This document shows, piece by piece, positions 40,442-46,797 of a stretch of 46,797 nt of DNA. The DNA is from Cytophagales bacterium (GTDB lineage: Bacteria > Bacteroidota > Bacteroidia > Cytophagales > Cyclobacteriaceae), in contig JAAEPI010000342.1 of the NCBI GenBank assembly GCA_024232835.1, positions 1 to 46,797 of the forward strand, in the 5' to 3' direction. Positions within the stretch are counted from its first letter, which is position 1; each line of letters starts with the position of its first letter. A program made the position numbers and the translations under genes. Under the pieces are notes generated by a model that was given only the letters and a program-made list of their open reading frames with translations, did no database searches and had not been told where the DNA came from.

Positions 40442-41341
40442 TTACAATTTCTCACAATAATTAACCCTCACACTTTCAAAAATCCCCGTGAGTTGTTTTC
40501 TAACGGATGAATCAGATTTGTTCTCGATCTGTCGCCCGTCAATCTCCACCAGTGGCGTGAGTTCGCCCATAGTGCCAGTGGCAAATACTTCATCGGCATT
40601 GTAGAATTCAGTGAGGCTCATATCTTTTTCTTGAATAGGAATATCGTTTTTTTCAGCCATCTCCATGACAAACCCTCTTGTGATTCCATGCAAGCAAGCA
40701 TCTGCAAATGGAGTGAACAATTTTCCGTCTTTGACCAAGAATAAATTGGTGTCGTTCAGCTCAGAAACAAAGCCTCGATCATCCAGCATGATGGCGGCAT
40801 CTACTCCTGCCACGTTCGCTTGAATTTTGGCAAGGATATTATTCAATAAATTGGAATGATGAATCTTAGAATCCAGGTATTGCGGACCGTTTCGTCGCTG
40901 CGAGGATGTAATCACTTTAATGCCTATATCATTATCATAAACCAGCGGCTTCCATTCGGCTAGCACGATCAGGCAACATCCTTGTTGGTTTAGACGAGGA
41001 TCCATGCCAGATGTTACTTTCTCTCCCCGGCTCAGTGTAAGTCGGATATGCGCATTCTCATCCATGCCATTCGCTTCTATTGTCGCTTTGATCGCAGATC
41101 TGATAAATTCTTTTGTTGGAATGTTTTCAAATGCAAGTGCTTGAGCAGATTCATACATCCGGGTCAGGTGCCGCTCAAGATGAATGATTCCCTCATTATA
41201 AAGCCTAAGGCCTTCCCATACCGTGTCGCCACCCTGAACTGAGCTATCAAAAACGGAAACCTTTGCCTCATTTCTCGGATAGAGCTTATCACCCACCCAA
41301 ATCTGAATATTGTCATTTTTTGGATTGTAAGGTTGGAGCAT
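40442..41341 (-). CDS. Class IV (branched-chain/D-amino-acid) aminotransferase-like protein
   Basis: SVFDSSVQGGDTVWEGLRLYN; YLDSKIHHSNLLNNILAKIQANVAGVDAAIMLDDRGFVSE. Confidence 0.9.
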   Translation of the reverse strand: MLQPYNPKNDNIQIWVGDKLYPRNEAKVSVFDSSVQGGDTVWEGLRLYNEGIIHLERHLTRMYESAQALAFENIPTKEFIRSAIKATIEANGMDENAHIRLTLSRGEKVTSGMDPRLNQQGCCLIVLAEWKPLVYDNDIGIKVITSSQRRNGPQYLDSKIHHSNLLNNILAKIQANVAGVDAAIMLDDRGFVSELNDTNLFLVKDGKLFTPFADACLHGITRGFVMEMAEKNDIPIQEKDMSLTEFYNADEVFATGTMGELTPLVEIDGRQIENKSDSSVRKQLTGIFESVRVNYCEKL

Positions 41342-42057
41342 TAGACTTTGATTGAGAATTTTGCAAGTTCGTAATAATAGGGGAGTGCGTCATTGTAAAG
41401 AGCTTCGCAATGGGCAGGTAGATTTGTTTTGGCGCCAGAGGCTGGCTTGAAACCCGTACTGTTGTGCACATTGGCATACCAGTGCTTGGCCCATACTCCA
41501 TCCTCGACAATTCCACCTTCTTCCCAAGACAACATTTTCGGTGTGAAATCAAGCCCGAGTGTATTGCAGAGTTTGGTTAATAGCGCTTTAGGATTTTTGA
41601 TTAATTGAGCTGAATCAACAACCAACGGCAAATGTTTACCGGATTGTTTTAGCTGTTTAAATAATATTGTCTGTTGCTTCACGCCAATATCTCTCATGGT
41701 TGGTTGCTCGATCACTTTGGCAAAGGATGTAATCAACTCCTTGGGATGGCGAATGAAGAAAACGTTGGTAAAATCCTCCATGAATGCGATGGGCGAATTG
41801 TATAAATGATGAGCCATATTTTTCAGGAAAATGTGCGCATGATACTGCTGCAGATCATGGATATCCAAAATGATGGATTGAAAGTCCCCTTCCATACTGG
41901 CAATCACGTCTTCCTTATCAGGATGATCCGCTCCAACTGTTTCCAGATAATAACCGTAAAAAGGTTCATCAACCACTTTGGTGTCAGATCGCTGAGCAAA
42001 TGAATACATCAGAGCGGTGGAAACATTTCTTGGGCCTGATATGAGATTGACTACCAT
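41341..42057 (-). CDS. Sulfotransferase-like family protein
   Basis: MVVNLISGPRNVSTALMYSFAQRSDTKVVDEPFYGYYL; stop overlaps the aminotransferase start. Confidence 0.75.
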   Translation of the reverse strand: MVVNLISGPRNVSTALMYSFAQRSDTKVVDEPFYGYYLETVGADHPDKEDVIASMEGDFQSIILDIHDLQQYHAHIFLKNMAHHLYNSPIAFMEDFTNVFFIRHPKELITSFAKVIEQPTMRDIGVKQQTILFKQLKQSGKHLPLVVDSAQLIKNPKALLTKLCNTLGLDFTPKMLSWEEGGIVEDGVWAKHWYANVHNSTGFKPASGAKTNLPAHCEALYNDALPYYYELAKFSIKV

Positions 42058-42258
42058 AGAGGAAAAGGTAAGAAAAAAATGTTAGTTGAAGAGCTTACAT
42101 GAGAAAGAGGTGGTATTTGCCACCTTGAGGCACTGGATGTGAAGACAATATTTTACTCTTCTAAGGTCCTGAAATGTCAACAGTTTTCTACCTATATGTT
42201 CGGGCAGCCTCCATATGACACTATGTTAGTAGTTAGTTAAATTTGAATTTTGAGTAAC

Positions 42259-43065
42259 ATGAAATACCTGTATCTCTTGGCTTTGCTTTCATCTTGCATT
42301 GAATTCAGAATTTCTGAAAAGGATGCACTGGTAGAATTGGGTGGGCTGCCCATTATACCATTTTTTCATTCCATTGAGGTTGGAGATCGCACCATTAGTT
42401 ATGTAACTACTGATCAAAAAAAGGACACGCTTGTTGCATTCATGCATGGCTCGCCAGGTTCGTGGAATGCATTTATAGATTTCTTTAAAAATGATTCGCT
42501 TCTTCGAGTTGCTGATATCATCTCTATTGATCGTCCAGGTTTTGGTGATTCGGATCATGGGATACCAGAACCATCACTAGAAAAACAGGCAATGCAAATG
42601 CATGCTGTCCTCAATCAATTTGAGCATACAACGAAGATTTTGGTCGGGCATTCATTGGGTGGGTCCGTGATTGCTCGAATGGGCATGGATTATCCTACAG
42701 CATATGACCGTTTGGTAATGGTTGCACCATCTGTTGATCCCGATCTTGAAGAATACGTCTGGTACATGGGCATGGAAAAAAACGTGCTCGGAAAGGCACT
42801 CACACCTACAGATATGTGGGTTAGTAATGAAGAAATCTTTCTGCTTAAAGGGGAACTCAGGAAAATGTTAGAGTTGTGGAAAAATATTGAAGCCAAAGTA
42901 GTGGTCATTCAAGGGTCATCTGATTCATTGGTACCGAAAGAGAATGCTGATTTAATAGAAAAGATGGTAGCAGATTCACTTCTGGATATTCGTCTACTTA
43001 TAGACGTAGACCATTTTATCCCATGGTCTCATCCGCATGAGATAGTACGAGGAATTTTAGAATAG
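42259..43065 (+). CDS. Alpha/beta hydrolase lipoprotein
   Basis: LLALLSSC lipobox; MHGSPGSWNAF; VGHSLGGSV; DRPGFGDSDHG. Confidence 0.85.
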   Translation: MKYLYLLALLSSCIEFRISEKDALVELGGLPIIPFFHSIEVGDRTISYVTTDQKKDTLVAFMHGSPGSWNAFIDFFKNDSLLRVADIISIDRPGFGDSDHGIPEPSLEKQAMQMHAVLNQFEHTTKILVGHSLGGSVIARMGMDYPTAYDRLVMVAPSVDPDLEEYVWYMGMEKNVLGKALTPTDMWVSNEEIFLLKGELRKMLELWKNIEAKVVVIQGSSDSLVPKENADLIEKMVADSLLDIRLLIDVDHFIPWSHPHEIVRGILE

Positions 43066-43074
43066 AGAAGTTCC

Positions 43075-43572
43075 CTAATATGGCTTTTCTCCAACCCAAT
43101 TTCCGGTTGGGTCATAGTTACAAACCCAAATAACGTTTCCATTGCAAATGGATTTAGCACAACCAACCTTGGTAGTAGTTTCCCAAACCATTTGAGTGTA
43201 ATGTCCGCACATCGCATCAGGCTTACAAGTATTAGTTTGGTAATTATAGTCAGCCTTTTCTTTCCCCCAGGCATCCACAGCGTCACCTGCAGTGTAGTAA
43301 CCTACGGTTCCAAAAAACAGGTTTTCACCAAAATCGTTGTTTAGTCGATGCTTAAAAGCACAATTCTGATCTTTCAGTTGCCTTGCCCAATCATCAGCCA
43401 AGAGAGCCATTTCATTGGACCATTCCAAAGGGCCAAGACCCACATCGGCTCGCCAGAAGGTGTGACGATCAATCAACATTTGTTTTTCGTCATCCGTCAC
43501 ATTCGGGTTCTGTGCAGTTTCTAAGGGTAATTCGGGAATGAGCAAGAGCAGGACAAAAATTGAATAATTCAT
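43075..43572 (-). CDS. CAP (SCP/PR-1-like) domain secreted protein
   Basis: LEWSNEMALLADDWARQL; FGENLFFG; CGHYTQMVWETTTKVGCAKSIC; VWVCNYDPTGNWVGEKPY-like C-terminus. Confidence 0.92.
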   Translation of the reverse strand: MNYSIFVLLLLIPELPLETAQNPNVTDDEKQMLIDRHTFWRADVGLGPLEWSNEMALLADDWARQLKDQNCAFKHRLNNDFGENLFFGTVGYYTAGDAVDAWGKEKADYNYQTNTCKPDAMCGHYTQMVWETTTKVGCAKSICNGNVIWVCNYDPTGNWVGEKPY

Positions 43573-43745
43573 AGCATCTCGAAATGTGTATGTTAGTTCT
43601 TGGCCAAGATATATAAATGCCATTAAGAAGTCATCGACTTCCAAAATTGAATTAAATAAGGAATGATTTGAATCTTGGCACGATATATGGATAATTGTTT
43701 TTTGTAGTGATTAAGGTTAGGTTGATTGAGTTTTTGGTTAATGAT

Positions 43746-43772
43746 TAAACCCCGGCAGTCGTCGGGGTTTTT
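43746..43772. terminator. Intrinsic terminator
   Basis: AAACCCCGGCAGTCGTCGGGGTTTTTC. Confidence 0.75.
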
Positions 43773-43878
43773 CTTTGCCCAGACTTTTGATTGCCCACTG
43801 ATGTATATATCTTTTCATTTTAATTAACCAGTGAACCTTTTGTGACAATTTTTTGGTTTAACCTCCTTCGCGCTTGCC

Positions 43879-43983
43879 ATGATTACTACACAAGATAGTA
43901 CTTCCCAACGATACCTTTCCGTTCGCAGGCATTCTGAAGTTCTGTTAGCTGCGCTTGAAACAGAAGACTATGACTCAATTTAA
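43879..43983 (+). pseudogene. egtB N-terminal relic: 34-codon ORF overlapping the egtD start
   Basis: MITTQDSTSQRYLSVRRHSEVLLAALETEDYDSI* resembles the N-terminal (DinB_2-like) start of EgtB; TAT GAC contains the egtD ATG. Confidence 0.7.
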
Positions 43984-44905
43984 GATTGACATTCTGGAAG
44001 GGCTCAAGGCTAACCAAAAGCGACTTTCGTCGAAGTATTTTTATGATGCGCATGGCGATGAGCTTTTTCAGCAGATCATGCACATGGATGAGTACTACCT
44101 CACCCAAAAGGAACACGAGATATTTGAAAACCATAAGGATAAAATATTGAAGACCATATCTGACGGAGAGCCTTTTAGAATTATTGAATTAGGAGCCGGA
44201 GATGGACTTAAAACTAAGGTGTTACTGAAGCACTTTCTGGAGAGTGGAGCAGATTTCACTTATACACCCGTAGATATTTCCGGAAACGTTCTGGCCATAT
44301 TAGAAAAGAGTCTTAAGGAAGAACTTCCTAATCTGAATATTGAAGCGTACGAAGGGGATTATTTTGATGCACTAGCCGAAATATCTGAAAGCCCCGAAAA
44401 GGATGTTGTTTTTTTTCTAGGTTCTAATGTTGGTAATTTTTCTCATGAAGGAGCCGTGAGCTTTCTGACCAATTTGAGAAACGCTCTGAAGCCATCTGAT
44501 CTTTTGTTTATGGGGGTTGATTTGAAAAAGGATCCATCCTTGATTCTGTCTGCCTACAATGATGCACAAGGTATTACACGCGAATTCAATTTGAATCTAC
44601 TGGATAGAATCAATCGAGAACTGAATGGAAATTTTGACCGAAATCAATTCTTACATTACCCTTATTATAATCCCCACACAGGAGAATGTCGGAGCTACCT
44701 GATTAGCAGAGTCAGACAGGAGGTGACTATGGCGGGTGAGGCGATCAGCTTTCGACCATGGGAAGCGATCTTTATGGAAATATCAAAAAAGTACGATGAT
44801 ATGCAGCTTGATCTGCTGGCTAGAGAATCAGGCTTTGAACTGGTGAAATCTTTCTACGATCAGGAAAGTTGGTTCGTAGATGTTGTGTGGGGGAGTTTGG
44901 GGTAG
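43970..44905 (+). CDS. egtD: L-histidine N(alpha)-methyltransferase
   Basis: LSSKYFYDAHGDELFQQIMHMDEYYLTQKEHEIF; IIELGAGDGLKTKVLL; YTPVDISGNVL; FFLGSNVGNF. Confidence 0.93.
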   Translation: MTQFKIDILEGLKANQKRLSSKYFYDAHGDELFQQIMHMDEYYLTQKEHEIFENHKDKILKTISDGEPFRIIELGAGDGLKTKVLLKHFLESGADFTYTPVDISGNVLAILEKSLKEELPNLNIEAYEGDYFDALAEISESPEKDVVFFLGSNVGNFSHEGAVSFLTNLRNALKPSDLLFMGVDLKKDPSLILSAYNDAQGITREFNLNLLDRINRELNGNFDRNQFLHYPYYNPHTGECRSYLISRVRQEVTMAGEAISFRPWEAIFMEISKKYDDMQLDLLARESGFELVKSFYDQESWFVDVVWGSLG

Positions 44906-44909
44906 AAAG

Positions 44910-44993
44910 TGCGCACGAGAAGATTCGAACTTCCACGGGATTGCTCCCACCAGCCCCTCAAGCTGGCGTGTCTACCAATTTCACCACGTGCGC
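44910..44993 (-). tRNA. tRNA-Leu (anticodon GAG)
   Basis: GCGCACGTGGTGAAATTGGTAGACACGCCAGCTTGAGGGGCTGGTGGGAGCAATCCCGTGGAAGTTCGAATCTTCTCGTGCGCA folds as cloverleaf with class II variable arm. Confidence 0.95.
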
Positions 44994-45089
44994 ATTTAAG
45001 GATTGCAAAAGTATATTTTCAAAAAAGAATAATTGGATTTAGAGAAAAAAAGGCCCCATATTGGAGCCTTGTATTTTTTAGTACTAAAT

Positions 45090-45671
45090 CTATACCGATT
45101 TCTCGCCTCCATCACCCTCCGACTCATCTTCATGATCTTCTTCGCCTCCATGATAACTGTGAGTAATTTTCTCAGTTTGAGAAAGTAGCAGCGCTGAAAT
45201 AATGAAGACCATGTGAATGACAATCTCCATGACGATCGCTTCAGTATCGTTTTTCTCCTGAGCTTCTCTATAATCAATGAAGGTCTTCAATAACTGAACT
45301 CCAGAGATAGAAGCAAGAGAAGTCGCTAATTTAATTTTCAACTGACCCGCATCAAGACCTTCAAGCCAGAGTGGCTTATCTTCATGCATGTCCACATCTA
45401 TTTTACTTACAAATATTGAGTAACCTCCGATGGTTACCATTACTAGTAAGTTCATTACCATGGAAATATCAATCAAACTCAAAATCTTGAGCATCATCTC
45501 TATTTCATGCAATTCCAGGGTCTTTTCGAACACATGAAAAAGCTCTTGAAAGAATTTTGTGAGGTATAGTGCAGAACCTACGACGAGACCTCCGTATAAA
45601 GGAGCTTGAACCCATCTGCTCCAAAACATAATGCCTTCAAAGAAGTTCTCAAAATTTTTAACTGCGTTCAT
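45090..45671 (-). CDS. UPF0114/YqhA-like membrane protein with acidic/His-rich tail
   Basis: MFWSRWVQAPLYGGLVVGSALYL...IDISMVMNLLVMVTIGGYSIFVSKID; tail HSYHGGEEDHEDESEGDGGEKSV. Confidence 0.85.
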   Translation of the reverse strand: MNAVKNFENFFEGIMFWSRWVQAPLYGGLVVGSALYLTKFFQELFHVFEKTLELHEIEMMLKILSLIDISMVMNLLVMVTIGGYSIFVSKIDVDMHEDKPLWLEGLDAGQLKIKLATSLASISGVQLLKTFIDYREAQEKNDTEAIVMEIVIHMVFIISALLLSQTEKITHSYHGGEEDHEDESEGDGGEKSV

Positions 45672-45727
45672 AGTGCTCTATTTTCTTGAATTCGCTGACA
45701 AGATAAAATGTTTTACTTATTCAGAAG

Positions 45728-46165
45728 TTATTTCAGTGATTTTTCCGCAAAAGTGATTACTGTTTTGGCCATTCGATCATGCAGTCCTCTTTTTTTTTGG
45801 TCAAACACGACTATCACAAATCCATAGAAAAAGGGAAGAGCACTGAGTGTTTTTGCTGCATTCCTTATCAACGCATGTTTGAAGGTTACTTCATTTTCTA
45901 TTGAATCCGCTTGTACCTTGATTTTTTGAAGCCGCTTGCCTGGTGTTCCTCTCCATGAACTCATTTCGAAAATGGTATTGTAAATTATATAGAGAAGGAT
46001 ACAAAGGATGAAAAGAAGGAAATTGTGCTCCACAAAATACCCTATCAAATAGAAGACGGGTAACAATACTAGCAGGTCAATATTGTGCGCCAACATGCGA
46101 GGATGGAAGCCGGCATAGCCGGTGTTGGTTCGAGAGACCATTTCTTTACCTATATCATTGGACAT
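45728..46165 (-). CDS. RDD family membrane protein
   Basis: GFHPRMLAHNIDLLVLLPVFYLIGYFV; SSWRGTPGKRLQKIKV; LHDRMAKTVI. Confidence 0.88.
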   Translation of the reverse strand: MSNDIGKEMVSRTNTGYAGFHPRMLAHNIDLLVLLPVFYLIGYFVEHNFLLFILCILLYIIYNTIFEMSSWRGTPGKRLQKIKVQADSIENEVTFKHALIRNAAKTLSALPFFYGFVIVVFDQKKRGLHDRMAKTVITFAEKSLK

Positions 46166-46312
46166 CTGTTTTGCAATCTATGTCCAAATGGATACTTTTG
46201 CCAACCATTTGCCAAGACTAGTTATTTGGTAGATGTGTCACTTGCCAATGTGGTCCCGAGTACTCGGGAGTAGATAAGTGCACTTGTGTGCTAGGTGGGT
46301 GATTAACCATTT

Positions 46313-46394
46313 GCCAAAGTGGCGGAACTGGTAGACGCGCACGACTCAAACTCGTGTTCCTTCGGGAGTGAGGGTTCGATTCCCTCCTTTGGTA
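46313..46394 (+). tRNA. tRNA-Leu (anticodon CAA)
   Basis: GCCAAAGTGGCGGAACTGGTAGACGCGCACGACTCAAACTCGTGTTCCTTCGGGAGTGAGGGTTCGATTCCCTCCTTTGGTA; cloverleaf with class II variable arm. Confidence 0.95.
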
Positions 46395-46395
46395 C

Positions 46396-46427
46396 AAAGT
46401 CCTTCGATAATTCGAAGGACTTTTTTG
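46396..46427 (+). terminator. Intrinsic terminator after tRNA-Leu
   Basis: AAAGTCCTTCG-ATAATT-CGAAGGACTTTTTT. Confidence 0.88.
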
Positions 46428-46649
46428 GCATTATTTTCTTGCAGAGAGGGGCACATACTGCATTTTATTTACTAGGTAGTCAAAGGCCTATTGGTTTGAT
46501 TTTCGGCATCTTAATATATTTTGATGCGCCGATCTGCTTAGTGTTGGTTAGGAACTTGAAATTATATTTTACAGTAAGATTCAAAATTAGACAAATTCAT
46601 TATCTTGCAGGACTATTTCATTGTTTCAAAGTAATTTTGAATATTTCGT

Positions 46650-46797
46650 ATGAAGACAAATCACCACTACTCCAGTTTAGTTTACAAATACAGAAAATTC
46701 AAACTTCGTTTAGATCGTGTCATGAAGAATGGCAGTTTTGCTCGATACACCTATCGAAAGCGATGCATGCTGCTCAAGCGACTCGATAGATTAAGAA
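46650..46797 (+). CDS. Small basic protein, truncated by window end
   Basis: MKTNHHYSSLVYKYRKFKLRLDRVMKNGSFARYTYRKRCMLLKRLDRLR... open to the window end; TAATTTTG box (46632-46639) 10 nt upstream of ATG. Confidence 0.45.
   Translation, partial: MKTNHHYSSLVYKYRKFKLRLDRVMKNGSFARYTYRKRCMLLKRLDRLR

Noticed and set aside
46108-46125. GCCGGCATAGCCGGTG palindrome as a REP element
   Set aside because: Lies inside the conserved RDD coding sequence; chance palindrome
46319-46789. 156-aa ORF MAELVDAHDSNSCSFGSEGSIPSFGTKS...
   Set aside because: Its N-terminus is a translation of tRNA-Leu(CAA) at 46313-46394, a well-known spurious ORF; the rest runs through a terminator

Overview
Bacteroidota (probably Cytophagales-like) chromosomal segment. 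Basis: Bacteroidota -7 boxes (TAnnTTTG), T9SS C-terminal sorting domains, gene content and order. (1) 1-9504: the 3' part of the ribosomal-protein super-operon (rplP end to rplQ, including secY, infA, rpmJ, rpoA). (2) 9583-26992: housekeeping and surface-protein genes (secreted metalloprotease with PKD and T9SS domains, carA, eno, a DivIC/FtsB-like protein, Ldh-family dehydrogenase, DUF4139 protein, acyl-CoA carboxylase beta subunit, four-helix-bundle protein, M42 peptidase, LamG/T9SS protein). (3) About 27310-32579: an accessory array, the main discovery. Five same-strand gene units (lipoprotein; PIN toxin plus small antitoxin; secreted alpha/beta hydrolase; HigBA; an RsgA-like GTPase) each end directly at an imperfect-palindromic intergenic element. 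The first bases of each unit are the reverse complement of the start of that SAME unit's own 3' element, and they differ between units. This is the signature expected of integron gene cassettes and attC sites. No integrase is visible, and three of the sites are unusually long (232-301 bp). (4) 32818-46797: DUF2480 protein, beta-barrel, DUF885 protein, a TPP enzyme/FAD dehydrogenase/FMN oxidase/aminotransferase cluster, CAP protein, egtD preceded by an egtB N-terminal relic, two tRNA-Leu genes, UPF0114 and RDD membrane proteins. Relics of a sirtuin gene, an egtB gene and a small lipoprotein gene are visible outside the ORF track. All assignments were read by eye from the sequence; no database search was run.
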